Source: Aquatica leii
Lineage: Eukaryota > Arthropoda > Insecta > Coleoptera > Lampyridae
Direction: 5' to 3'
Assembly (NCBI GenBank): GCA_035610365.1
Contig: CM069435.1
Span: 6,908,001-6,972,000 of the forward strand
Length of the DNA stretch: 64,000 bases
In this document: positions 53,878-64,000 of the stretch, piece after piece
How positions within the stretch are numbered: the stretch's first letter is position 1
Layout: each line of letters begins with the position of its first letter
Translations under genes and position numbers: made by a program
The notes under the pieces: model-generated
The model's input: only the letters and a program-made list of their open reading frames with translations
Database searches by the model: none
What the model was told of the DNA's origin: nothing

Positions 53878-55486
53878 TTAAAAATTGTTGCAATCTACGT
53901 GTAAACTGGGCACGCTGCCAGTTATTTCGTCAAGAACTAAACATAAAAGATTGATTTGAAAATTGGTATGATGTGAATGTACGGTTGCTTCACACTTTGA
54001 GTGAATCATAGAAGAAGCTTTGCTTAAGCCTGAAACTAGAATGTTTGCATTATCAATGCGCAAGTTTAATTTTCGACACAGGTCTGAACGAATAAAATTA
54101 GATTGAGAACCTGATTCTAACAAAATACGAATTGTGTGTTCTCTTCCGGTAGAATCAAGGATTTTAGCGGAAACTGTTGGTAACAAAACTTCAAAACTGT
54201 TTGTACAAAATGCAGAAATGGTTTGATTGGACTCGGCAGGAGTGTCTATAGAGCTGCCAGATCCTGGCTGCTTATCCGAGATGACCGTAGGGTTAGGTCC
54301 AATATGCAAAAGAGTGTGATGTTTGGAATTGCATGTACGGCAAGTAAACTTAGAAGAAAATTGGTGTATAAAATGAGCTTTATGGAGGCAGTTGAGACAA
54401 ACTCTCAATTCCTTTGCTTTGGCAATTCTTTGCCTAGCAGATAAATCTAGAAATTTTTTACTTGATCTTATTGAATGAGAATTTTTGCAAAGCACACAAG
54501 TTGATGTTTTTGGTAGAAAGGATTTTGAAAAGCGTAGGTTTGGTTTGTGAGGGACAACCTTAGCGTCTTGCTTTGATTGCAAACTATCCAAGAGATTGGC
54601 ATTGTTTGTTAGAAACGATTTGAATTCATTAAGATTTGGTAAAATGTTGGTTGTAGAATTTCGTAATGTTTCCCATTGACGCGCAGTAATAGGATCAAGT
54701 TTGTCTGATACAATTTGAATCATGACGGTTTCGAATAGGTCTCCGTCATTATCTAACGAACGTAATGCAGTAATGTGTTTGAATAAGGAATCGCAAAAAC
54801 TTCTTAATGTTGTAGAGGACTCCTTTTTGGAAGGTTCTAGTTCAAGTATACATTTTATATGGTTTCGAATAAGCATGCGGGGTTGATCGTACCGCGCACA
54901 AATAGCTTGCCAAGCGATTTGATAATTGCTGGTTGTAAACTGTAACGATTTGATTACTTGAGCAGCATCCCCACTCAAGCTTGCTTTTAAGTAATGAAGG
55001 TATGTCTCCAAGATCACTGTTGGAATTAATCAAACTAGTAAAAATTTTACGAAACTCAAGCCAACCTTCCAGGTCACCAGAAAAACGTGGAATGGAAATC
55101 TTTGGTAAATTAAAACTTGGAACCTTATGCGATTGATAATTAGAATTTCCTGATTTGTTACTATCAGGAGGACAATTGCTGCTAGAAGTTATTTGAAGCC
55201 TTGACAATAAATTTTTAGCTATTGCAGTAATTCTAAAGAAATCATCTTCGAATTGAACGTGTTGTTTAGTTTCAGCTTCCATGTCTCTAGCTGATTGAAT
55301 AATTTCAGATTATATTTCATCAAATTGATTTAATAACGAAGAATTTGCTTGTAAACGATTTTGTATTTCGATAATTTGTGCAGATGATACCTCGTGATCA
55401 ACGGTGTCTAAGTTTGAAAGAAATGTTTCAAAACGAGTGAGTTTTGATTTTAACACTGTACGTTGTTTTTTCAAATCTCGAGCCAT
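53878..55486 (-). pseudogene. BEL/Pao 1 gag and protease
   Basis: The ATG at 55484-55486 gives MARDLKKQRTVLKSKLTRFE, the usual BEL Gag start, then a TAA at about 55,306 in otherwise good sequence. 55,282-55,020: FNLPKISIPRFSGDLEGWLE and FRKIFTSLI. After a frameshift at about 55,010, 379 codons run on: ETYLHYLKASLSGDAAQVIK, YQIAWQAICARYDQPRMLIR, LRVCLNCLHKAHFIHQFSSK and FTCRTCNSKHHTLLH (two zinc knuckles). They end in the protease, HTIRILLESGSQSNFIRSDL, where the active-site Asp is Glu (LLESGS in place of LLDSGS). Confidence 0.88.
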
Positions 55487-56159
55487 TGTTGAATAGAATA
55501 TGAAAGCGAATAAGGAGAATTAGCAAGGTCAACAAAGGAAATAAAAACAAGATCAAGCAATAGTTCGATCAACAGCAGTCAAATTGGTAATTAATACGTA
55601 AATACAATTAATTAAGATAACACAGGTAGGAATGGTATCGCAAGCGAATGTTTCGATAAAATAAAATAAAAGCGATTTCACTCTAAAAATAACTTGGATT
55701 GTATTGCTGCACTTTGCCGTTGAAAACGATAGAAACGAATCGTAACTCTATATTAATTGAATATTTTAATTTATATTTGAAATACGTGCATGACGTAATT
55801 AAACTTTGTTAACACAAGAATAAAGGAAAATGTTACCTTGTTGTCTTTTCCGTCCAGCCAATGCTAAATGCGTTTTCTTTCTGTCTTGCATTAACATTTT
55901 AACAATGAAAAATGGGAAGTACGCATAATTGTATTATTTGAGTAGATTGAACTTCAAACATTTTCATCCAAACGACGAGGTTCTTCTCGTAGGGACCAAA
56001 AAATGTAGCATAATAATATATACAAATACAACAAAAAACAAAAAAAAAACACCTGTCTCTAATCTATCAAAAATATACTTTTATCTACCTTATATAGCCC
56101 TTCTTCATTTCAATTTTAAAATCTATTAAATATTTTGACTTTAACATTTCCTTTTCGTC
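55487..56159. other. Region upstream of BEL/Pao 1 gag; LTR not resolved
   Basis: It should contain leader and 5' LTR of BEL/Pao 1, but without a 3' LTR the borders cannot be read. The frame 55929-56129 is low complexity. Confidence 0.35.
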
Positions 56160-56880
56160 AAAAAGAATAACAAATCTTTATTAGTGAATACTAAATATAT
56201 AATTAATATATTAGATAAATCCGGTGTTTATAAATTAAAATGTGGTGACTGCAACGCATTTTATATAGGACCAATAGGTCGCAAGATTAATATTAGATTT
56301 GCTGATTTCTTGTTTAAAAAATAATAACTTTGTTTAAATTATTATTTGCAAACAAAATATTAAATTCTCGTCATTCAATTGATTCTAAAAAAATTTTGAA
56401 ATTTTACATATTTGCAATAAAGGCTTATAAATAATTTTTTTGGAAATTAAAAAATAATTAAAAATTACAATTTAAATTGCAATGTATCTTTTAATGAAGC
56501 TATTAACCTTAACAGTAATTAACTTTTTCTTTAGTTTTTGTTTTCATTATTTTGTTGTAACCTAGGACATTTCTATTGTTAGGCTAATTTTGTAATTTTT
56601 TTAAATTGTCAAATTTTAAATATTTGATTTGATTAGTATATTTTGGTAAGTTACTGTTTTTTGATTTTACTTTAATTTTTATTATTTTTCAGATTTCTAT
56701 AATTAATTTTATTTTTAATATTTGAAGTTAGATTTTTTAATTTTAATGTAGTAAGTTAATTTTTTTTTAAATAAGAATCGATTTTATACATATTAATTTT
56801 ATAGTATACGCCTGACGATGAACAAAAGTCGAAAGATGTAGTGTTTATTAAAAAATAAAAATAAAATTTATGGGAAGTTT
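56160..56880 (+). mobile_element. Penelope-like element, endonuclease and terminal end
   Basis: 56,165-56,315 encodes KNNKSLLVNTKYIINILDKS, GVYKLKCGDCNAFYIGPIGR and KINIRFADFL, a GIY-YIG-type start with both tyrosines (GVYKL...FYIG). After a degenerate AT-rich tail, a hammerhead-like CTGACGA...GAAAG motif occurs at 56,812-56,835, the same order (endonuclease, tail, motif) as in the 30.1-kb PLE. Its protein differs from copies A-C, so it is another PLE lineage or an old copy. Confidence 0.65.
56809..56843 (+). ncRNA. Degenerate hammerhead-like motif
   Basis: CTGACGA, then a poorly paired 12-nt segment (TGAACAAAAGTC), then GAAAG. Its position at a PLE end supports relationship to the motifs at 30 kb. 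Stem II is too weak for confidence in activity. Confidence 0.3.
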
Positions 56881-57615
56881 TTGAAAATTTTAAAAATAAT
56901 ATAATACAAACTCATTTAGAGTTTTTTTAAAAGCATTAATAGATAAAATAAACTTTAATTAGCATAGTTTAAATATATGTATGTAACGTAATACCGATTT
57001 TTAGGCAAGGTTTTTAGTTGTTTTTCATTAATCTTCATATTTCAAATGTACAAAAGCAAAAAAAAATTACTCTACAACTAAAACACCTGCAAATATTGTG
57101 ACGTATTTTACAGATAAGCAATTATTATAAACCGATAGTTAGTTTCTTATCGGTACTCGTCCCGTAAACAATAAACTTAATCGTGAACGCGTGTGTTGTG
57201 CTTCAATAAAGAAAATGGCTTCAAGTCTGCATTTATTCGTGAAGGTAGGACTTTTCTTAATTTTTCGTGTACTTTGTTTATACCGTTTAATTGCTTATTA
57301 CGTTGCAATTGTACAGCAAAATAGTAAATGATACAAGAACAAACTATTACGTGTATTTAGGTAAAATAAATCATAAACTGCTTATTATTAAGTTCAAACT
57401 TCTTTGTTGGTAAAAGAAAAATTCAATAAGAAAATAATTTATATAGTTTCTATTAAAAATACGAACTGTATAGAGATTACAGCCAATTATGCAGTATTTT
57501 CTATTCTAACAATACTTCTATTTAATACGATTAAATGCAGTTTTATTACAATGTATAATATAAATAGTTATTTATAGAAATTTAATAATATTAATGCATT
57601 ATTAAAGACGTCTTT
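56881..57615. other. Non-coding stretch
   Basis: At 57,215 an ATG in good context (AAGAAAATGG) opens 38 codons (MASSLHLFVK then a hydrophobic run), with GTAGGA after codon 10 as a possible splice donor. This is noted only as a weak exon candidate. Confidence 0.25.
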
Positions 57616-57617
57616 GT

Positions 57618-57812
57618 GAATTACTTTTCTCAAACTACTCAACCCAAAAGTAATAAAAAACGTTATAAAGGGTCATACGGTTGAACTTTTATCACCAAAA
57701 AAGGTATAAGGTACCAGTTAACTGTGAAATTCTTAAAGACCTCCATATTTTTAAAATACCCTTTTTACGCCGTTTTTAATATGATGAGAACTTTGCGCAT
57801 GGTGCTTTTTTG
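57618..57812. repeat. Diverged direct repeat, copy 1
   Basis: Aligns with 59,458-59,655: shared CAAAAGTAATAAAAAACSTT, AAGGTACCAGTTAA, CATATTTTTAAAA and AATATGAT. By eye roughly three quarters of positions match. No family assigned. Confidence 0.7.
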
Positions 57813-59457
57813 TTACGAATTAAAAAACTGGATTAAAATGCTTTAAATATTTCTTAGCTTTTATTTTCTTGTTTCTTTGTTCATATAATTTTTAATTAAA
57901 TTTAAACTAAAAATTTTATTGAAGCTAAAAATAATAGTTTTAAACGGTTGTAACTTTAACGTATATTTGTATGTGAACATAAAAATTCTTTATAAAATAT
58001 AATCTATGTTTTTAATAGAATAATTCTGTGGAATTTTGTGTTACGGTACACAAAATGAATCAACACTTGATAACAAGGTTCGTAGGACGTTGTGACAAAC
58101 AAGCTTTTTTTTGTATTCGCGATAAATATTTATTATCTTCAAAAGTTTTTTATGTACCTAGATATTCTTAAAAAACGGGTATTTGAATTCTATAATTTTT
58201 CAAAACGATGTCTGTTCAGGACTTTTTGAAAGTAGTTGTGAAACGATACGCAACTGGAATTAAAAAATGTGCTGCACAATTTTTAATTTTGACAAGAAAA
58301 AATAACGAAAATTTTCTGAGTATCCCAAACAAAAAACCGTCACCGTTTGTTTTTCTATATTAATTTTTTCTTCTAGATTATTCCTTTTTTTCAATAATGT
58401 AAGACCGTATTTTGTGGATTAAAAAAATTAATTAATTAATTATTTCTGGATAAGAAGGTCCGATGAAGGAGGCACGTTAGCCAGCGAAACGTTGCCAAAT
58501 CAAAAATGATCCAAAGTAAATAATTATTTTCGTCGATCGTTTGTTAATATTTATAGTAACGTATAATGTATCAAAAGTAGCCCCTATTACCGGTCTACTT
58601 TGAACCAATGACACCAACGAATTTCTATTATTGCATGATTTTTTCTAACTAATAAAATCGTCGAGGTGAAATGATTAATTGATAATTTGGAATGTGCCGT
58701 TTATAACAATTGTAGGTAATCCGATTACTAAAATGAAAACAAAATTAATATTAAAGTTATGATAGTAATCATAAACAAATTTTAGTTTATTACAATAAAT
58801 AACTTATATTTTGTACAAAGCAATATCATATAACTATGTTGTCATGTTACTCGTATAATTCATTTGGTTGCATATCAAAAACATTACGTATTTAAAAATT
58901 TAAGACTAACTACAAACATTTTATTTTCATCAACATTATCTTCTTCATCTAAGAATCCAATCTTCTTAGATCCTCACAAAACAAAAAACTTAAAAACCAA
59001 CTCGTTTGATAATGTGCGATTAATAATCTTGAGAATATTAACACTATGCGCGATTGTTAATCGTTCTCATTACCAACCTTCTTAGTTAAATAACTATTAG
59101 TATTTTAAAATAAGTTATTGTATAAAACCATATTACTGTAGTAGACGATTGGATTGTACTTGTCAATAAAAAAATGTTTAGCAAATATACATAATTAGAA
59201 CCAGAGATATAAAACATAAATTATATTAATAGTCAAAAATACAAAAAAAATTGCTATTTGATTATATTCAATTATTTTTCTAACTAATAATAAACATCAA
59301 CTGCACTTAATTTTTTTAATGTAAAATTTCTATAAAATTATTTTTTTACCTAAATCTAAACTAAATTAAATTTGAGTAGTAGTGTTTATTGTTAAATTTT
59401 TATTTCTGAAAATTTAAGATTTGATAATATGAATAAATTATGAAACACGCTTTTGAA
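57813..59457. other. Non-coding AT-rich stretch
   Basis: Contains the hammerhead-like motif at 58,457. The frame 58864-59085 has no recognisable similarity. Confidence 0.4.
58457..58496 (+). ncRNA. Degenerate hammerhead-like motif
   Basis: GGT, CCGATGA (core CUGAUGA with one change), a segment with GGC/GCC pairing around ACGTTA, GAAA, CGTT, GCC (pairs with GGT). It has the same layout as the 16.5-kb motif but a mutated core. No PLE coding sequence is attached. Confidence 0.35.
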
Positions 59458-59655
59458 CGTTACTTCTTTTAGAGTACTAACCCCAAAAGTAATAAAAAAC
59501 CTTATAACGGGTCATCGAGTTAAAGTTTACTACAGAAAAGGTGTAAGGTACCAGTTAATTGTAAAATTTTTAAAGTTCTTCATATTTTTAAAACGCTTTT
59601 ATTACACCGTATTGAATATGATTGAAAATTTTAGAATTGTTTTTTTTTTGTTTCT
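59458..59655. repeat. Diverged direct repeat, copy 2
   Basis: Partner of 57,618-57,812, same orientation, 1.84 kb apart. The frame 59453-59674 is merely a translation of it. Confidence 0.7.
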
Positions 59656-60001
59656 TAAACTAATTAAGTTTTAGTTTGAAGGTTATGTTTACAATTTGAG
59701 CAGCGAACAAACACATAAACTGATTTAAATAGGTACTGTGGAAGTCATACTTAGTTTGTGGTAATGATATGAATGTTATGGTAAGATACATTTCAAATAA
59801 AAACACTTTGAAGCAATAGTAATAATTATTATTACGAAATTATCTCAAATCAAAAGCAAATCAATAAAAAAGACAAGAAAAAATGTGTACAAAATCCTTA
59901 AAATGGCTTATTTTTGTAGTCCTGGGAACGTATACTTTGATAATTAGTTCATTTTTCAATTATCATTTTTTAATTATTTCATTCTATAAAATTGTTATAT
60001 A
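59656..60001. other. Non-coding spacer left of the mariner
   Basis: AT-rich. No Gypsy sequence could be seen here, although Gypsy 2 lies just right of the mariner. Confidence 0.4.
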
Positions 60002-60360
60002 CAGTGTGTCCAAAAAGTATGGAATATATTATACAGGTCGATAATTATGCACTTTACACGAAAAAGTTGTAAATAAAAGTTGTTTATCACTTAGTTATCT
60101 ACCACCTGGGAGATATCAATTTAAATTTTTGCTGTAAACAAAATCGCAACGGATAACACTTACATTTTTTTAAATGGCAAGGCACGTCTTTATTATACTC
60201 ATTTGATAGAGTCTTTTTTTCTCTTTTCAACCATATGAAACTTGAATACCTTTACATCAAAAAATTTTCAAGGAAAACAAGGACATGTCTAACAAATTTA
60301 TTTTACTGAGCAGTATTAATCAGGTACGTAATATGTAGTATTGAAACAATTGAATGCACT
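60002..60360 (+). repeat. Mariner long inverted repeat, left arm
   Basis: Near-identical to the reverse complement of 61,533-61,891. Confidence 0.9.
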
Positions 60361-60436
60361 GTCACAATAGCAAATATTAAACTTTAAATATCTTTACATA
60401 AAATTGTTATAACAAAAAAATGTATTTAAACTAAAC

Positions 60437-61490
60437 TTACAATAAATGTTCAAAATGTAAACCATTCATAATTTGACAGTGGTAAATTCGATTTTTAAAA
60501 CCATCGATTGCTTTTGAAATCATATCTCGAGTTATAGCTCTTATCTCAACTCTAATGCGATTTTTCAAATCTTCAACATTATCAGGTCTATTTACATAAA
60601 TTTTGCTTTTTATATAGCCCCAAAGAAAAAAATCTAGTGGACTTAAATCCGGCGAGCGAGCAGGCCATTCTATCGTACCTCTTCTGCCTATCCATGTATT
60701 TTGAAAAGTATTATTAAGAAAGTGGCGGACATTCATTCCAAAATGTAGAGGTGGCCCGTCTTGTTGAAGCCATATTCTGTTATGAGGTATATCTAGCAGG
60801 AACTAACTCAAATCTTAAGAAATCGAGATAAATATTCGCCGTTAAACTACCTTCAAAAAAATATAGCCCCAAAATTTGACTTCCAATCATTCCTACCCAG
60901 ACGTTGACTTTCTGCTGGTATTGAGTGTGTCCTTCTAGATACCAGTGAGGATTTTGTGAAGACCAGTAACGTGTGTTTTGTTTGTTAATTGTGCCGTTTA
61001 AACAAAACGTGGCCTCATCAGTAAAAATGATATTTTTATGAAAATGTGCATCTCGTTCAAGTTTGTTTGTTATTGTTTCACAAAACTCCAGCCTTCTGTC
61101 CAAATCGTCTTCGAATAATTCTTGAACTACACAAGCTTTATAAGGATGAAATTTTTCTTTTTTTAAAACGTCATGTACAGCCGATTTATTAAAATTATGG
61201 TCTGTAGCAATTTGCCGAACAGAAATTTGTGGATTTTCCTCAACAGACAAGAACACATTTTCTCGTTCCACATTACTTAATGACAAAGGTCTACCAGTTC
61301 TACTCGCATCTTTCACCGAACCTGTCTCTTGAAATTTCCGCCAAATTTTGCTTACCGTGGACTGCGAAATGTTTAATTCTGGATGCAAGTTATTAAATAA
61401 ATTACATACTTCATCTTGGGTTCTTCTTCTATCTCCATATCCCAGAATCATTAAAATTTCAATTCTATGTTTCTCAGATAATTGAGCCAT
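60437..61490 (-). pseudogene. DD41D mariner transposase with one frameshift
   Basis: Start ATG at 61488-61490, about 350 residues in all. Residues 1-70 form paired helix-turn-helix domains (MAQLSEKHRIEILMILGYGD, SQSTVSKIWRKFQETGSVKD) joined by the GRP hook (SRTGRPLSL). Catalytic D158 is in IIFTDEATFCLNG. The second Asp is in IWLQQDGPPLHFGMN and the third in ARSPDLSPLDFFLWGYIK, with 41 residues between them, which defines the DD41D group. The C-terminus runs to MNGLHFEHLL. The only defect seen is a one-base shift at about 60,790, just before the second Asp. The enzyme would cut at the long terminal repeats and reinsert at TA. Confidence 0.92.
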
Positions 61491-61532
61491 ATTTCAAGCA
61501 CTAACAAATAGCAAAGTGTGACAGTGTTCTAA

Positions 61533-61891
61533 AGTGCATTTAATTGTTTCAATGCTACATATTACGTACCTGATTAATACTGCTCAGTAAAATAAATTTG
61601 TTAGACACGTCCTTGTTTTTCTTGAAAATTTTTTGATGTAAAGGTATTCAAGTTTCATATGGTTGAAAAGAGAAAAAAAGACTCTATCAAATGAGTATAA
61701 TAAAGACGTGCCTTGCCATTTAAAAAAATGCAAGTGTTATTCGTTAAGATTTTGTTTACAGCAAAAATTTAAATTGATATCTCCCAGGTGGTAGATAACT
61801 AAGTGATAAACAACTTTTATTTACAACTTTTTCGTGCAAAGTGCATATTTATCGACCTGTATAATATATTCCATACTTTTCGGACACACTC
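61533..61891 (-). repeat. Mariner long inverted repeat, right arm
   Basis: Partner of 60,002-60,360. Confidence 0.9.
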
Positions 61892-61929
61892 TATATTCTG
61901 ACAATAGATCAATAAAAATTGAGAAAAAA

Positions 61930-63507
61930 AAACCATGGCAAATCTGTGTCTGCGAGAAAAGAAGGATACGTTACCCCAGTTTTAAAAACTGTAAATAACT
62001 CAGAATTGGAAATTGAGCTGAACGAGGAGAATCCAAAAAACTAGAAGTGCCACCACTAATAAAAGTAAAGTTAATATTAAATTATATTTTTAATGTTTCG
62101 GGAATTTATGATTCAGGTTCAAATGTGTCATTAAATGCAAAGTTATTGAAGATACAGCCAAAAGAAAATACAAATAATATAAAAAAACTTAACTTAAAAA
62201 CTGTTAATGGTGAGAAAAAAACAAAAGGTATGATAACATTAAAAATAAAAATTTACAATATTGTAAAAAATATGGATGTTTTTGTAGTAGATAATGAAAA
62301 TTTTAACTATGATTTTCTAATCGGGTTGGATTGCATCAAAAACTTCAAATTAATGCAAAATGAAGAATTGAAGATCATACAATGTAACAATCCGAAAGAA
62401 AAGACTGTAACCTCAATTGAAGAGGATATGAGAAACGAAAAATACTTAAAAAATGATAAATCAAAGATAATAAATGTCAACATTCCTGATGTACTAGGTG
62501 ACAAAAATAAAGAAAGATTTTTATTAAACTTTGAAGTATTAAAACAAAATACTAAAAATCATGAGTAAATGTGAAATAAATTTCAATGAACATATAAACA
62601 CACATAGATTTAAAACATTAGGAAACCATTTAGATTTATACCAACAATCAGAAATTGATAAGTTGATAGAAAAATACAAACCGGTCTTTGCGAAAGATAA
62701 ATATAACATCGGTACTGTACGAGATTATGAAGCTCATTTTGACTTGATGATAGATAAATATTGTTACAAACGTCCATACAGGTGCACACCTGAAGATAGA
62801 AAAGAAATAGAAAATCAAATATCAAAACTATCAAATAAAAATTTGATTGAGGATTCTTATAGCCCATTTGCTGCTCCAGTAACTCTAGCATATAAAAAAG
62901 AAGATGAAAGAAAAACAAGACTGTGTATAGATTTTAGAGAATTGAACAAAATTGTCGTACTACAATCACAACCTTTTCCGTTGATTGAGGATTTAATGAT
63001 AAAAACAGTAAACTGTAAATATTTTTCTACTTTGGACATAAATTCAGCATTTTGGTCAATTTCTTCAAAGATTAAAGATAGATACAAAACTGCATTTGTT
63101 ACACAGGAAGGCCATTTCCAATGGACGTGCCTACAATCTGGATTAAAGACTGCTCCAGCCATATTTCAAAGAACAACATTGGGAAACATTATTAGCAAGT
63201 ACAAACTCTTTAGTTTTGCGGTAAATTTTATAGATGACATCTTAATTGTTTCGAAAACTTTTAAAGAGCATTTATTACATCTATCGAGACTAATAGAGGC
63301 AATACGAACACAAGACTTAGAATAAAATTTTCGAAATGTTCTTTTGCAAGTAATCACGCCAAATATTTAGGTCACATAATTGAAAATAATTCAATCAGAC
63401 CTTTGAAAGATTATTTAACTGCTGCCAAAAACTTTCCACATTCGAAAACAAAAAAAAATATACGACAATTCCTAGGTAAAGTAAATTTTCATTATAAATT
63501 TGGACCA
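61930..63507 (+). pseudogene. Gypsy 2 pol (protease and reverse transcriptase), truncated
   Basis: From about 61,940, KSVSARKEGYVTPVLKTVNN then ELNEENPKN, and an in-frame TAG (62,042). 62,047-62,568: VSGIYDSGSNVSLNAKLLKI with the protease DSG site, TVNGEKKTKGMITLK, and NENFNYDFLIGLDCIKNFKL. 62,561-63,325: INTHRFKTLGNHLDLYQQSE, FDLMIDKYCYKRPYRCTPED, KTRLCIDFRELNKIV, FSTLDINSAFWSISSKIKDR, TCLQSGLKTAPAIFQRT and NFIDDILIVSK (active site F-I-D-D). A stop/frameshift leads to YLGHIIENNSIRPLKDYLTA and IRQFLGKVNFHYKF, where the LTR at 63,508 interrupts. The two frames overlap by 8 nt. It is well preserved and a different lineage from Gypsy 1. Confidence 0.88.
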
Positions 63508-64000
63508 TGTTACATGCCAAAATTAACACAAAGTCACTGCTTGCAATGTAGTAACATAAACGGGGTGTGCCACTAGCTCAATGGAGAAGGGGGTGGGTTT
63601 TATTTAAAATTCCGTGAAAAATTGGAAACGCGATCGTCGTAAAATTGAACTAGAACGGTAAAATAGTCAAATAATCGGTAAGGGCGCCAATCAAGGATTT
63701 CTAATGGTAGCTTTCAAACCCCTGATTATCCGAAAGCTCCTCTGGTTGGTTACAACCCCAGAACTTACCTTGGGTTGTAACAATTCTGAAAAACACTTAA
63801 AAACAAAAATTTACGTATGCGGCGGCTAAATGAATAAAAGCTCTTTACATTTAACAATTTAACATTTATTGATTGAATATTTAAAACAAAAACAAAAAGA
63901 AATAACAATAATGAATAGTAAACAAATTTTTAATAAAGAAATGAAATATTCTTAAGCAAAACAAGAATGAAAAATCTAGACACAAAACATTAAATTAAAA
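63508..64000. repeat. LTR of the insert B family, cut by window end
   Basis: Starts TGTTACATGCCAAAATTAAC and follows insert B (46,410 on) for about 380 bp, including AAGGGCGCCAATCAAGGA, CTGGTTGGTTACAACCCC, GCGGCGGCT and TTAACAATTTAACATTTATT. It interrupts Gypsy 2 RT/tether sequence. The preceding ACCA (63504-63507) would be its target duplication. The other side lies outside the window. Confidence 0.8.

Larger units (their letters stand above)
50941..55486 (-). mobile_element. BEL/Pao retrotransposon copy 1, 3'-truncated
   Basis: Gag, protease, RT, RNase H and two thirds of the integrase are present in order on the minus strand. Sequence stops resembling BEL near 50,960, before the integrase Glu and C-terminus, and no 3' LTR is seen. 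It is better preserved than copy 2: three nonsense codons (about 55,306, 53,878, 53,218) and a few frameshifts (about 55,010, 52,180, 51,820, 51,380). The 5' LTR should lie beyond 55,486 but no partner exists to define it. Confidence 0.85.
60002..61891 (-). mobile_element. DD41D (rosa-type) Tc1/mariner transposon, nearly intact
   Basis: A 1,890-bp element with TA on both sides (60000-60001 and 61892-61893). The ends read CAGTGTGTCC (left) and, inward from the right, GAGTGTGTCC. The inverted repeats are unusually long, 60,002-60,360 and 61,533-61,891, both 359 bp, differing at only about a dozen places by eye. A single transposase gene on the minus strand fills the centre. High arm identity and one lesion in the gene point to a recent insertion. 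Confidence 0.92.

Overview
The window is a transposon-rich, AT-rich stretch of an animal genome, almost certainly an insect. Beetle-like repeat content is an inference, not a proof. The element set (Penelope, BEL/Pao, Gypsy, R1-like LINE, piggyBac, Tigger/pogo, hAT, DD41D mariner) is typical of insects. No host protein-coding gene, rRNA, intact tRNA or bacterial-style operon could be recognised. Almost everything with coding capacity is mobile-element sequence, mostly broken by stops and frameshifts and often nested.

Layout. 0.6-9 kb holds scattered relics: a Penelope (PLE) 3' end with a promoter-like block (0.6 kb), a mariner relic (2.2 kb), an RTE-like LINE 3' part (4.5-5.5 kb), a Copia integrase scrap (7.1 kb) and a Helitron-type endonuclease scrap (8.7-9.0 kb). 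9.2-11.44 kb is a piggyBac element inserted at TTAA in an R1-like LINE (11.45-13.16 kb). 13.2-19.3 kb is mostly non-coding, with a hammerhead-ribozyme-like PLE terminus at 16.5 kb and an unrecognised decayed coding-like stretch at 17-18.3 kb. 19.3-26.5 kb is a cluster of three PLE copies, one split by a 3,349-bp hAT element with a perfect 8-bp target duplication. 28.7-32.2 kb is an old BEL/Pao copy, itself interrupted by a 519-bp PLE fragment with 13-bp target duplications. 32.6-35.1 kb is a second piggyBac. 35.27-42.17 kb is a Ty3/Gypsy element (gag-PR-RT-IN-macro domain) interrupted by a 1,559-bp solo-LTR-like insert. 45.4-49.7 kb is a Tigger/pogo element interrupted by an 1,885-bp solo-LTR-like insert. 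50.9-55.5 kb is a better preserved BEL/Pao. 56.2-56.9 kb is another PLE end. 60.0-61.9 kb is a nearly intact DD41D (rosa-type) mariner with 359-bp inverted repeats. 61.9-63.5 kb is a second Gypsy pol, cut by another copy of the LTR family found inside the Tigger.

Most notable. (1) The Gypsy element at 35-42 kb encodes, in frame directly after integrase and just before its 3' LTR, a TARG1/OARD1-like macro domain (ADP-ribose-processing fold) with the family's key Lys and Asp positions apparently kept. An ADP-ribosyl hydrolase carried by an LTR element suggests interference with host PARP signalling. (2) PLE termini carry hammerhead-like motifs, including an inverted pair flanking a minimal PLE insertion. 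(3) Most of the large elements between 9 and 62 kb point to the minus strand. That is what is expected if this is an intron of a plus-strand gene or a unidirectional piRNA-type cluster.

All reading was by eye. Boundaries given as approximate are so, and family names rest on recognised motifs, not searches.
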